DNA of 64,000 bases from Cricetomys ansorgei (Eukaryota; Chordata; Mammalia; Rodentia; Nesomyidae), in assembly GCA_026225945.1 (NCBI GenBank), contig JAMJFZ010002594.1, positions 862,501 to 926,500 of the forward strand, written 5' to 3'. A program made the translations under genes and the position numbers. How positions within the stretch are numbered: the first letter of the stretch is position 1; every line of letters starts with the position of its first letter. The notes below the pieces were generated by a model. That model did no database searches. It was not told where the DNA came from and was given only the letters and a program-made list of their open reading frames with translations. Below, one piece after another: positions 12,701 to 26,200 of this stretch.

Positions 12701-15700
12701 GGTGGCTGTAGAGGGTGTGACTGGCATGGGGACAGATTCTTTTCACCACAGGACAAGCCCTAGAGACTGGTCAGCCGAGGCTGCGGAACAGGCCAAATGT
12801 ATTCGGTGCCGGTGCGCACGTAGAACGGCGAAGGCGGCACGCTTTATATTAAAAACTGGGAAATAAGCGGACCTGCCTTACCTGTACCACAGAATACTGG
12901 TCCTTCCCGCCCTTCGCTGTGGTGCCCAGCCGAGCCAGGGTGGCGGGACCACGGCGGGATGCGCAGGGAAGGCGGGATGACTGCTCTGACTCTTCCCTCT
13001 GGTCCCCAGCGCCCCGTAGTGGACCGCACTGCCCCACCACTGACTCTCTCCCGTGCCAGGTCTTCTGGGCCATCGGGACCGTGTTCGAAGTCCTCCTCGC
13101 TGTGTTCGTGATGCCCAGCCTGGGCTGGCGCTGGCTGCTCATGCTCTCGGCCGCCCCGCTCCTTGTCTTCGCTGTTCTTTGCTTCGTACGTATGCGTAAA
13201 GCCGCCCCTCGCCTATCCGGGGACGCAACACCAGAGCTGTAAGACTATTGTTTGTTCCAGCTGTGAGCTGGGCCTGGGGTGGCCGCGCACTGCAGCGCTG
13301 GGCTCCTTGCGCGCGAGCTCCCCCGCCCCCAAACAGGCGATCTCTGTAAAATCAGCGCTTAACGGGACCCTGCTGGATCTGCCAAAACTCTTAGCATCAT
13401 GTGACAGAAACAAGCTTAAACAGGCTTGAGGGGAGCATAGGAACAGACAGTGGACAGAGGCGAGCTTCAGGCATGGCTGGATCCGGCTCAAATATTCTCT
13501 CCATTTCATCCTGAAATGAAAACTCGCCTCACCTAATGTGTAGAATGTGTGCATACACAGAGAGAGAGGGAGGGGGAGGGGGAGGGGGGAGGGAGAGGGG
13601 AGGGGAGGGGAGAGACAAAGAAAGGGAGGGGGAAGGGGAGGAAGGGAGGGGGAGGGGGAGAGAGAGAGAAAGGGAGGGGGAGGGGGAGAGAGAGAGAGAA
13701 AGGGAGGGGGAGGGGGAGAGAGAGAGAGAAAGGGAGGGGGAGGGGGAGAGAGAGAGAAAGGGAGGGGGAGGGGGAGAGAGAGAGAGAAAGGGAGGGGGAG
13801 GGGAGGGGGAAGGAGGCTGTGTGGCAGGCTATTCACGCATATTTGACATTTCCTTCTCCCCATAACCATGTGGGGTCGGGCTGTGATGAAGCCCGCGTTA
13901 GGGTGACTTCTGTTCTCTAACAAAGCCACCAACTCAGCAGCAGCTCAGAGGTTGCATCTCCGCAACAAAACAGTCCAGAAGGGGTATTCCGGTTCGCTGG
14001 GGGATCTAGGCCCAGGTTTTGTTGTCATTTTTTTTGTCCCCCAGGGGATGGGTGTGTGCGTGGGGGAGGGCAAAGTGGAGCTCACCGCCTTGCTTGTGTA
14101 AGGTCTGCCTACCTTGGCGATTGTAGTCCTGTGGTCGCACAGTTGCAAGGGAAGTTGGGAAATATGGTCTATGTCTGGGCGGCCATGTCCTTGGAGAGCT
14201 CCACACCGTGGTGTGGATTTTGGTGGCACTGACAAACTCGGCCACATCCCACTTTACACACGAGGAAACTGAGCTCCAGAGGCCGGCTGGTTTTCCAGAC
14301 AGCAGGCCTTACCTGAAGCAGCTGGGTCCCAGCCCCTCGGTTTCCCTGTTAAGTCAGCTGTTTCTCCAGCCCCTCCCCCTTGACGTTGGCACTCCGTTAG
14401 GCTTGGAACGTTCCGATTTCTCTCAGATTTTGTTTGCAAGGTAATGCTAAGCACACGAAGGCAGGGTTTCTCGAGTTGAGGGGGAGATCCTTTGGCGGTG
14501 GTCTTTGTTCACCCCACCTCTCCCCCAAACTCTAAAACCAGGATCCGTAACGGTGACCGTTACACGAACCCAGGCCAGCTCCGCACCAAGCTCTCTGCTT
14601 GCTCACCCCATTTGATCCTCTAAGAGTCTGAAACCGGCTCAGGGCGGTGACGTCACCGCACAGAGTCCTATAACCCCGTAGCCAACAGGAGGCAGCATCC
14701 CAAGCCAAGCCGGGTCTCAGACTCCAGAGCCCTAACCCTCAGAGACACCCCCCAGCCGCCCACAGATGAGGGAGGAGGCCGGAGAGGGTGTTCTGTTCCA
14801 CACTGACCAGCCACACCTGGGTCTCCTGTCCCCTCAGTGGCTGCCAGAGAGCGCCAGGTACGACGTGCTGTCCGGGAACCAGGAAAAGGCAATTGCCACC
14901 TTGAAGCGGATAGCAACAGAAAACGGAGCCCCCATGCCTCTGGGGAAGCTCATCATCTCCAGACAGGTTGGTGTCTGTGCGCGTGCGAGGACGCGGTTGC
15001 GCGTGGCTGGCACGCACGCGTAGGCACACGCGCCGGCGGGCGCAGACGCCCGGAGTGGGCCTGCGTTTGTGTTTGCCCACGAGTCTGTGTGCACGGACTG
15101 GCAAGCGGATACGAAACTGATCAAGGAAATTTGGCAACTCTGATTGGCAGTTCAAATACCACATTCTAGACTACTGCTGGAGAACTTAGGCAGTGACTAG
15201 GGAGGCCTTCTGCCAGCCCTTGTGTTTCGTGACCGCTTCTGCTTCCGTTTTGCCCCAGCTCAATTTTTTCTTGTTGTTGTTGTCTTTCTGTTTGTTTTTC
15301 GTGACAGAGTGTCTCTGTTGTAACTCTGGCTGCCCTGAAATTTACTCTGTAGACCAGGCTGGCCTTGAACTCACAGAGATCTCCCTGCCTCTGCCTCCCG
15401 AGTGCTGGGATTAAAGGCGTGCGCCACCACCATCCAGCTCAGTTTTTCAAAAGAATATTGTAAAGCAAAGATTTGAAAAATTTGTAGTGTTGGTAAATTT
15501 TAAAAATTTTTGTGGCATTGACAAATGGGTCACTTAGCTGGTCCATCTTTTGACAAATTGGCCTGCGTTGAGTTGGCTCTCAGCACGTACACTGTGGTGA
15601 CCCTGGCTAGGAGCTGGCTGGGTGTATGTGGAGTGACTTCATGTCCCTGGCTCGGAAACAGAGCCAGGAGCCTGATAGTGTCTACCTGGGGGTCTGCCTT

Positions 15701-18700
15701 CCAGCTTCATGTTGGAGAGCACAGAATGGTCTGGCCTGTGTGGTCAAGGCCCTGGCCTGGCAGGGTCCCAGGAAGGGATGGGATGAATCTTGGCTTTCAA
15801 AGCTATGTCCTCTGTCCTGGCTATGCCAGGACACACCAGTGTGTGTGTGTGTGTGTGTGTGTGTCTGTGTGTGTGTGTGTGTGTCTGCATGTGTATCTAT
15901 CGGGCCCCCAACCGAGGCCCCTGTGCACTGGGAGCTAGCCAATAACCTATACATCCTTCTCTTAAAACAGGAAGATCGAGGCAAAATGAGGGACCTTTTT
16001 ACACCCCACTTTCGCTGGACGACTCTGCTGCTATGGTTTATATGGTAAGAGCTGCTAGCTGTCCACTGTGAGCTCCCCCCGACACACACACACTGCACAC
16101 ACCTATTTAGATTTACCTATTTATTGTGTGTGTGTTGTCCATGAATGTCTGCACGTATTTTTATGTATATGTGTGCACAGGAGGCCCAAAGATGATTTCA
16201 GGTGTCTGCCACAGTCTCTCTCAACCTTATAAACTGAGTCAGGGTCTCTCACTTGAAGCTAGCCAGCTTGCTATAGAGATCTGGAGTGCTGGATCACAGG
16301 CTGGCCACCACGTGTAACGTTACTGCCCTGCTCCTGAAGGTACCGCCCGGCTGTTCTTGAACCTGACGGCTTTCTTATTTCTTTTTTTTTTTTTTTTCAT
16401 TCAACATAGAGCTTTTAAAAGAAGTAGCTTTTAAACTCTGTCTCAGCTTTTCAACGCTTGAGTTGCAAGCCATACCTAACGATGCTCTCAAGGTAGCCAG
16501 AATAAATTGGCTGTCCGGCTTGTGTGCCAAGGCACCGAGCCTGCGTGCCAGAGAGACGGGAGGCTGTGGTGCGGGCAGATGCTCAGGAGACAGGAGGAGC
16601 ACATGATGAGGTGCTGAACTGAAAGAAAGGAACTGAAAGAAAACTTCCAAGGGACCGTTCTATGGGAGGTCACATGGGCCAGGGATTCCCTCTCTGCACT
16701 TTCTGACTTGGCGACCACCAGTGGCACACAGGGCCCATCCTTTGAGAACCAAGATGTGATCAACACGGCCATTCTTGGGGCCCCCAGTTCCTGCCCTGTT
16801 TTTCTTTAATGACAGCCATGGGAGGAGGCTGGCAGGGAGGCAGATTCAGAGAATAATTATTTCCTTCTTTGCAGCAAGTCCAATTTCTGCCATTACCCGC
16901 CCCCCGCCCCCCACCCCCGCTGTCTCCCCCACCACCAGGTTGTGCGTGCAGCATTGCCAGTACACAGCGCTGAGTGGCTGGAGGGGTGTGTTCTATTTTT
17001 AACATGGTTCTAAGCTTCCTTTTCACCTTTGAGCAGAGGCGTTGATTATGAGAGAGGCGTTCCCAGCATGGTCAATTACAGGGAAGAGGGAAGAAAGGCT
17101 TTGATGACACAGAGCCGGGCTTCAGTTCTGCCTCTGTGTTCCCAAAAGCTGAATCAGTTCACTTACTAAACACCTGCTGTGTGCCCGGTACACAGTAGGG
17201 TCCAGGATTTTTAGAAAGTGCGGTTGGACAGAACTGAAATCCCTGCCTTTAGGAATCTATAATTAAAAAAAAAATTATGAATCTGTAAGTCACTTGGACC
17301 AATGCTATTTGAATCCCAAATCTGTGAGAGGCTATTTTAATCCCGTCAATGCCAAACCCAGTTCTTACCTCGAAAAGAACAGAGTTTATTCGGAAGCAAG
17401 TACATGTCCCCGTGTGGAAGTGGTTAAATAAAGGTCTATATATAGTCACAGAGATGAGAAAGCCATAAATCAGGGTATTTGCCAACAGACTCTACCTGCC
17501 GGTCTCAGTTACTACAACGGGCGACATTAACTTTTCTTCCTTTCTTTTTCTCTTCTTTTCCGGTGGAAGCAAGTAGTCTGCTAAGTTAATACATTCCAAC
17601 TTTCAGCTTGGAAGAGTGTTGGATCAGGCACACACAGTGGGCAAACACATGGCTACTAAGGTAGCCCAAGACAATCTTGGCTCTGGGTCTGCAACGGCCC
17701 AAATCTCCATAAATCAGTCTATCAGCCTTGTAGAATTTTCGGCAGGTTGCTTTCTTTGTTTCTGGCAACTTTAGTGTATATCCCCCATGTTGGCCTGGCA
17801 TTGTGTTATGTGTGAGTGGAGGCTGTGTTGATTTACACCCCCCTGGCACTGGGGGAGGGGGGGCTATTCCTGAGATTTGACAATGAAGCCGGGCAGGGAA
17901 GAGGGTCGCTGTGGGGTGACGGGGCAGCAGTCAGTAAAGCCCTGATGGGAGAAGCCTTTCGACACCGCAAGCCATCATGAGCCAAGCGTTACATTTCCCA
18001 CCATCAGTGTCTGACATTTACATGTAGCATGTTACAGGCATGTTATGCCTGACATCACAGTAGCCAAGGACACAAGATGGTCTAAAGAAAGGGATGCAGA
18101 GGATGAAGGAAAGGGCGTTTCAACCAATCAAAACAGCTCTACTTCAGTCACACTGACTGAACCATAACCCTGGCGACTGACCTTCGACCTCTGGTTGTGT
18201 CTGAGTCCCCTCGTGGCTGTTTTACGGATGTTCCGGTTCTGTAAAACCCGGATTCAAATTCCAGGTCCAGGCAGGAGTGAGGAAGTGTTGTTACGTCTGA
18301 AATCCTAAATATCACGTTCGAGCTCCCATGTCAGCCCAGAAATCCCTGTAGATGCCACCAGGATGCCACACGGCCTGTCTCAGGAGGTCCTTCTGTCCCA
18401 TCACCGCCTCCTCGGGGTCCCCGAAAGGCTCCCAACACCCCGCGAAGACTGGTGAGGTGGAAGAGGACCACGAGCCTCTCTGACATCTCCATCTTCTGGC
18501 CCCCGCAGGTTTTCCAATGCCTTCTCTTACTACGGCCTGGTCCTGCTCACCACGGAACTCTTCCAGGCGGGAGACGTCTGCAGCAGTGAGTACCCCTCTT
18601 CCTTCCGCCTTCACCCCCGCGAACACGGTCACACGGACTCCCCTGCCAGGTGCTTCCATCATTGGCATGGCATAAATTCCAAGTTCCCAGGACTCTGGGC

Positions 18701-21700
18701 AACTTTGCAAGGATGGAGGCGGTGCATGCCCGGTCCGGCCCTAAGTCAGAGCTGAGGCTCTGAAGTTAGCAGTGTTTACTGATTAAACTGGCATCACCGA
18801 TGAATCTCACTGGAGGAGAGAGCGATCTGTTTGCGCTCCACTGAAGGGTGTGAGGAGAGCCTTCATCTCTGCCAAAAGACCCAAGGATAACACATTCTAG
18901 CAGTGAAGGGGACACTCCTGCTCAGCATGTGTGAGACCCTGGCTTCATCGTTGCCCACTACCAAAATGACTAATAATGGAAATAAAGATCTAATGTGTTT
19001 TTTAAGGCAGAAGCTAGCCTCAAACTCTCGAGGCTCCTGCCTCAGCCCCCTGAGTGCTAGGGTTATAGACATGCACCATCACCCTTAGATAAACGCTGAG
19101 TTACCGGAGTGCACCACCACGCCACGCTGGCTAGCAGGCTTTTTATATCTTAAGATAAGGACTCACTATATAGCCCTGGCTAGCCTGGAACTTTCTATGT
19201 AAGCAGACTGACCCCTAACTCACAGAGATCCATTTGCCTTTGGCTCTCAATGTTGGGTTCAAAGGCGTGCATCACCACATCCAGCCTTCTAGCGGGCTTT
19301 AAGAGCCATTGTAGAATTAGAGAAAACCTCATTCTTCAAAACCGAATGCACTGCGTTTCCATAAATCTCCCGGGTTAGAATGTGTCTCTTTGACCAGGGG
19401 CTCCATTTGGTACAGGGGCCAAGCTGGAGGTCAGGCAGGAGCAACAGCTCCCAGGAACCTGAACACAGGCTTCACACACCAGGAAGTCAAGGAAGGGGCT
19501 GGATAGGTTGTGATTGGTCGGCTCCCTGGAGCTGCGGCTTCTGATTGGTTCAGAAACTCAGCCGTTGGAGCTTGTCTACAGAGATCGCCTCGAGCACTGG
19601 GTCAACAGCTGAGAGCCCAAAGCACGGTCTGGTTTTATGCATGTGACCCTGGGCAGTGGCTAATGGGTCCCTTGCCCGTGAGAACAAGGCAGAGCTGGGG
19701 CGGAGCTCCACCCCTACCCTAAGGGGATTTCCCACTGGGTGGAACCCAGGGCCTCCTGCACGCTCAGGCACTCCACGGTGGCTCCACACCTCCCACCTGG
19801 GAACTTTGACACAACGCCAGCACCATTTAAACCCTCTCCAGACCAATTTAGTCAGCATGGGCAAAGCCCTCGCATTAGTCAGGTTTAAAAGCTCCCCAGG
19901 GGATTGTATCATGAAGCACGAATCACCAGGCAAATTGAAGAAATAAAAAGAAATGTGCGTGTGCAGATGTTCAGCCTTCAACTGGTTCTGTTTTGAAGGC
20001 GACACTGGAATTCCACGGGACCAAGTTTCTTTGGGTTTGTCAGTTCTCTTTTGCATGTAAAGCCTAAGGGATTACGGATGACAGTTTTATACGCTGGTTC
20101 TGGACCCCAGTGGTAAAGTATGCACTTTGTAGGCATGAGGCCCTGGGTTCAATCTATCCAGCACAATCCGTTAAATCATCATTCATTGAAGATTTTACTT
20201 CCTGGTATGAGAATGTGAAGAGATGGCACAGTCCTCTGTTACTGGGGGTGTTAGAGAGCAGCTGAGCTAAGCTCCTCAAAGCACCCCATTGCAGATCTGG
20301 CTGTGGAGGGTTGGTTCTGACTGAGCAGAGGGAACAGCCTTCAGGAAGTGGACATCTGAGCTAAGCAGAGGGCCTCACTGTGCTCGGAAGGCCGAGGGTG
20401 ACTGGTTTTTTCTGTCAGGCCCCACATGGTAAATGTTTCCAGCTCCATGGTATACAATTCTGCTGTGCCTAGCAAGAAAGCAACACCATACAAGAGGGGT
20501 GTGTGTGTGTGAATACTTTTATGCACCAACTGGAAGGAAACGCCCCCTCCACCCTGCCGAAGATTAGCTTGGGTAAACCAGCAAAGATCTGGTTATCACA
20601 GCGGGAGACACAGCGGCCAGGTGCTGTGGGGGTGTAGCAGCCTGGGAGTTCTTCCCAGAGGTCTCATGAAGCCTGGATCTTTTCAGTGCAGTCAAGTATT
20701 TTAGGAAGATCCAGTGTGGCATGAGAGTTGGGTGGGTGTGGGCGTCACGAGAGGGCACTGCATACGCACAAGGTGGACTTTCGGGTAGCTCATTTATGGG
20801 TGAACTTTTAGTGGAGAGGATTATTCAGGAGTTAAGGTGGGGAGGAGAAAGGATGAGCATTCTAGGACCTGGTCAAGATTTTCCTGGAAGAGGCTTTAAT
20901 CCCCTCTCTGTCTTTCTGTGGGGTTTCCTGGACACATCATGGCGTGGTGGGAGCAGGCAATTTGGGGAGGCTAATTACACGAGGTGCCATTATCATAAGG
21001 CAGAGATCAGCCGTCACCTCAGTGGGTTCTTCCTGTCTTGGCAGGGCTGATGTAACACAGCTCTGGGATCGCATCAGTCACGAAGCAGTCTGCCCCTTCC
21101 GTCTATGCTCAAAATAGGAGAAAATGCATAAAAATCCGTCAGTGTGCAGAAGCAGGGCGCAGAGAGACTAAGCTGGCACTGTCTGCTGCTTGAGGTTCAC
21201 CCTCAAGCCTGTTGGTCTCCCCAGCTCTTTCTGTGGTGTCTCAGATCCAAACCCTACACTGCAAACCCGAAGCTCTGGAGACCGGAATCCTTTACAGTCA
21301 GTTACCCAGCCCATCGTTGACAGGCAGGAAGGGAGAGGGTCCGGGAAGCCATGGCGTATAGTGTACGCCTACTGTGGCGGCTCATCAAGAACGACAAGGA
21401 GGCATTTCATGTGTGGAAGCCCTGCCAGACCTCAGCAAAGGGAACCGCACCATCACGGCCAGCACCGTACTCAGCAACGGAACCCCGAGCAGCTGAGCTC
21501 TGGTGTTCTTATTGAGTCAGGACTCCTCAGGTGCAGACCATGAGCAATCAAATGCCCACCCTCCCCACGCACACACAGAAACCCAACACCCGCAGACAAT
21601 CCAAAACGCCAAGACCTAGGCAGCCCCTCACCCGACAGCGCACAATTATTTTATACACACCTAACAGTAAATTTCCACAACAGTGCTGTGGCGCCGAGTG

Positions 21701-23211
21701 ATGTCCCTGCCCCTCTCTCCCCACCCCAGTCTCCAGCCGGAAGAAGGCAGTGGAAGCCAAATGCAGCTTGGCCTGTGAGTACCTGAGCAAGGAGGACTAC
21801 ACGGACCTGCTGTGGACCACCCTGTCCGAGTTCCCAGGTGAGGCTGGGGCGGGAAAGCCCACCGTCTAGTCAGGACATGGAAAAGAAAGGACGGTCTCAA
21901 GCCTTGGGGTCCCCCCCCCAGCCCTTGGTTACCAGTCACAAAGAACGGTGAGATGTCTGAGTCTGGCTCTACCCGAAGGCCGAGGCCGAGGCTGCCGAGG
22001 CCCCAGCTCACACTGTCAACAGTGGAGCCCCGCTGCAGCTTACACCGTAGCATGCGGTCAGCTCCCACCGCCCCAGTGCGCACCCACGGTGGGGAAGGCT
22101 CTGGCGGAGGATCGCAGCTCAGCTCCGAGGAGTCTCTTCCCCCTTCTGATAAGGAAATGCCCGAGGCCGTGCGCTTTATAGAGAAGTATGAAATTCAGCA
22201 CACAGCCCTGCAGCCACAGGGTAGGGCACCAGCACTGGCTTGGCTCTAGCAGGGACCTTCCAGTGGGTGGCAGCACTGCAGTGAGAGCCCCCGGGAGGGG
22301 GGTGCAGCCAGAGAGAGGGGCACAGCTACCCCCCCCATCACCACACTGAGGACCAAGCTCCCGACTCATGATTCCTTGCGGTACACGCTCCCGCACTGCC
22401 CAAACCCCAGCACTGAGGGTCTCACATGTGGGAGGAACAGGACTTTATAATTGGCTTCTAGACCCTCCTTTCCTTGCTCCAGAGGAAGACAGTGTCCTTA
22501 CTCTCTACGGCTGTTGGTTGTGGAAACCATCTTGAAATGACAGTCTAGAACAACAGAGCTGCTCAGGCTCCGTACAGATGTGGCGGCCACGGAGGGTCCT
22601 CCCTCATCACCAGATACACGGGGAAATACGAGTACCGGGGAGGGTATTAAACTGCCAAACCTGAACACCACACAGAGGTGCCCTGCTCCCCCCCCCCCCC
22701 CCCCGCCTCTCCCTTCCTTGCCCTGTCTGAACATCAGATCCAGTGCCGAACCAAGGCTAAACAGCTGTTTTGTTTAGCATCGACCCCAGGTAGCTCAGGA
22801 TCACTTTGGCTCCTAGAACTTTCCATCTTCCGCAGTCATCGCCTTCTGCTCAGCCACAGCCGAGCGGTCTGCCGAGGCCTCGGCTGGTCATCTCTAACCG
22901 GCGCTGGCCTGAGTCACCAGCTGTCCCATGGCTGGCAGAGCTCAGACCCGTGCCCACCACGACTGGTCCCCAGTCTTCTGAAATGTCCCCCGCCAATAGC
23001 CGTCAGGAAGTGTCGCACTGGCGTAGAGGTTTAAGCTCGACACCGCCATCAGCTCTCCATGACGGTACCGCTCTGAAGTGCAGAATCTTCTTTGGTTCTT
23101 AATTACGTTTGTTTTTGTTCATAACACGTATCACCCCTCTTAGAATAGATTCTGACATGCAGTAAGCAATAATTAAATAAATATGGAAAATGGGGCCATA
23201 CTAGCATTTAT

Positions 23212-23250
<39 letters not shown>

Positions 23251-26200
23251 TATTATTTCACTTTTTTTTGAGGCAGGGTTTCTCTGTCTAGCCCTGGCCG
23301 TCCTGGAACTCACGCTGTAGACCAGGCTGGCCTCGAACTCACAGAGATCTTCTTGCCTCTGCCTCCTGAGCGCTGGGATCAAACGCAGCCACTGGCGTTC
23401 ATTTTCAGAGACTCTTTTGATGATTAACAGAAACAGAAGTACTTTCTCAAAATATGATTATGATTATACAGTAGTCGTATGTTATGTAATATAGTAATTA
23501 AAAGCACTGTGCTGTCCGCCTCCGTGGAGGTAGGGTGCAACTGTTCTCCTAGCCCCAGTCGTAGATAAAGAAACTGAGGCTCAGAGAAGACCAGCTCCCG
23601 GTCACATGGCAAGTTAGTAAGCAGCCTTAGAACTAACTAGGTGTGAGTCCCAGCCTGGCATTCCGTCTCTGGTTACGGCAGACGCCATCCTTCAGGGTCC
23701 CCCCGGTGCTGCACCAGTTGCCTCTCGCCTCTTGACACCTTACACCTTCATTTGGAGACCTAGAACACTCCACTTGTCTTCTGGATGCTGTGAACAGATC
23801 AGGGGCCTGGTCCCTGCTCCACTGAATCTCACAGGGGTGCAGCGGCCGTGACCCAGTGTCTGACAACTCGTCCGAAAGCTGCGCTGGGCCAGAGGCTGGA
23901 GCTCCTGGATTCTTCTGGGCCGATCCACTCTCCGGGGCATAGGGCGGGTCGTTAGGGACCAGCTGAGAATCTGTCTTCCGTGTCCCCGCTTTCCCGGCAG
24001 GTGTCCTCGTGACTCTGTGGGTCATCGACCGCCTGGGCCGCAAGAAGACCATGGCCTTGTGCTTCGGCATCTTCTCTCTCTGCAGCCTCCTGCTGTTCAT
24101 CTGCATTGGAAGGTGGGTGTCGGGGGGACCCTTGCCCCTCCCCAGGACTAAGGCTCAGGGCACCTCATGACGAGCCGAATGGTCAGGCTCAAGGTCAAGG
24201 CCTCTGCCGTGGCAGCAAGGGACCACGTGCCTCTGTTTTATCTCTGAGAACTCCCATGTGTCTCGGTCAGTGTTCCATTGCTGTGAAGAGACACCACGGC
24301 GACTCTTCCAAGGGAAAGCGGTTAGCTGGGGCTGGCTCACAGTTTCAGAGGTTTAGTCCGTTGTCGTCACAGAGGGGAGCGTGGCGGCGCATGGGCAGAC
24401 ACGGTGCTGGAGAGGAGCTGAGAGCCCTACATCAGATCCTCGGGCAGCAGAAAGAAAAAGAGACAATTGTCTGGCTTGGGCTTTTAAAACCTCAAAGCCC
24501 AACCCCCTTCCCCAGTGACACACTCACTCCAACAAGGCCATGCCTCCTGATCCTTCTCAAGTAGTGCCACTCCCTGATGACTGAGCATTCAAATACGGGA
24601 GCCTCTGGGGGCCATTCCTACTCAATCACCACAACCGGGACTACCCCAAACAAGAGCACAGTGTGGCCACGGTAGTTGTGTATGTGTTAAAAATGATTTG
24701 TTTATGGAAATAGACCCTGTTTCAAACAGCCCCTGTTGAAGACACATGGCTCTAGTTTCAAGCCCCTGAATATAGACGTGACCTTGAAGGGACCCCAGAC
24801 CAATACCAATGAGGAATCAGTGGTTCACAGGAAGTGGGAAAGATAGAGCTTAGACTGTGAAGGGTTGGGATTCCGGGACATCAAGGGGAACAACAGAGCA
24901 GAGGGTTGGGGATCTGGAGTGCCCCCCAAAATGCCAAATCCGGTCCTGCTAGAACCCAGGCCCTCACACATGCTAGGCAGGTGCCCCGATCCTGAGCCTC
25001 GGCCCCAGACTCCAACCATCCAGATTTCCCCTCACTCTCTTCCCAGCTGCGTACCACATGTCCGCTGGGCATCTGGGTGGAGGACAGATCTTATAGACAG
25101 CAACTGGACGTGTGTCTGTGCAGATGTACTGGGTTGGGGAGGGGAGACCTTTTCAATTGAGGTGTCAGTTCTTCCTGGGAAGGTGGGATTGTGCAGGAAG
25201 AATCAGATGGACAAGAGTCACACCCTCTCACCTGCTGTTCTCCCTAGAAATGTGCTCACCCTCTTACTCTTCATCGCAAGAGCCTTTATTTCTGGAGGCT
25301 TCCAAGCGGCCTATGTTTACACACCTGAGGTAGGAGGGATGCCTAAGAGCAGGGCGGTGGGGTGGCGGTGGGGTGGCGGGTACGCCCGGAACATCAGTTG
25401 TTCTTGGGTCTGGGTGGCAAATGTGGGCCTTCCTTACATCCACTTACTTTGCAATCGTCCTTTTTTTCTGCTCATACAAGCTTCAGGCCTGCTGTAAGCT
25501 CACTGTAAGAGTTCCGGAGGTTCCCTAAGTGCAGAGCCAAAGGGAACAGGGTAGGGCCACACCCATCCACATCCTCTTGGAGACAGCTGTCTCCAGGGTT
25601 TGCCTTTCTTGCTCAAGGCCCTGGATTTGACCCCAACACTGAAAAGCAGAAAGAACAAACAGTAAAAGCTTTCCAAGCCTGGCCACACCTCAGCCAGCTG
25701 GCTATCAGTAACCACGAAGAACTAATTAAATAGGTGAGCCCCATCCCCACCCTCCAGAGTGGTAGGTTTCTGCGTGGTCTTTATACACCTGGGCGCAGGG
25801 CTGGAGAGATGGCTCAGTGGTCCAGAGTGCACACTGCTCTTTCAGAGGACTCAGGTTTGGTTCCCAGCATCCGCGGTGGGCAGCTCAAGAGTTGCCTGTA
25901 ACTCCAGCTCCAGAGGCTCTGACGCCCTCTTCTGGCCTCTAAGGGTACACACACACGAGGCATCCATCCGTCCAAACACACATACAGACACAAAGAACTA
26001 AAAGTCAATTTTAAATTAAAAAATATACAGAACTGTAGGAAGCCAGACCCAGGCGTGGGGCCAGAGGCTTTTCCTGAAAGAATGAATTTGCTCAAAAATG
26101 CCTCGGGGTGCTGTGCAACACCCCACCCCACCCCCCCACCCCGTGTCCCGTTTCCATTAGCTCAGGAGGAGCGGAAAGTGCCTATGGTGTGGCTGAAATA

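Larger units (their letters stand above)
14967..15970 (+). other. SVOP intron with B1 and (GT)n
   Basis: Contains an antisense B1 (15264-15440) and a (GT)n microsatellite (15838-15892). Nothing else is recognised. Confidence 0.65.
21838..24000 (+). other. SVOP intron
   Basis: No exon is seen. It contains a C-run at about 22687-22704, an (AAT)n microsatellite at about 23208-23252 and an antisense B1 at about 23256-23392. Confidence 0.6.

Noticed and set aside
13213..13932. Minus-strand 239-codon frame
   Set aside because: It is the complement of the homopurine array, a Pro/Leu/Ser low-complexity frame inside an SVOP intron.
20095..20165. Possible tRNA gene because of A/B-box-like motifs
   Set aside because: Fits an ID SINE; no cloverleaf with paired acceptor stem is apparent.
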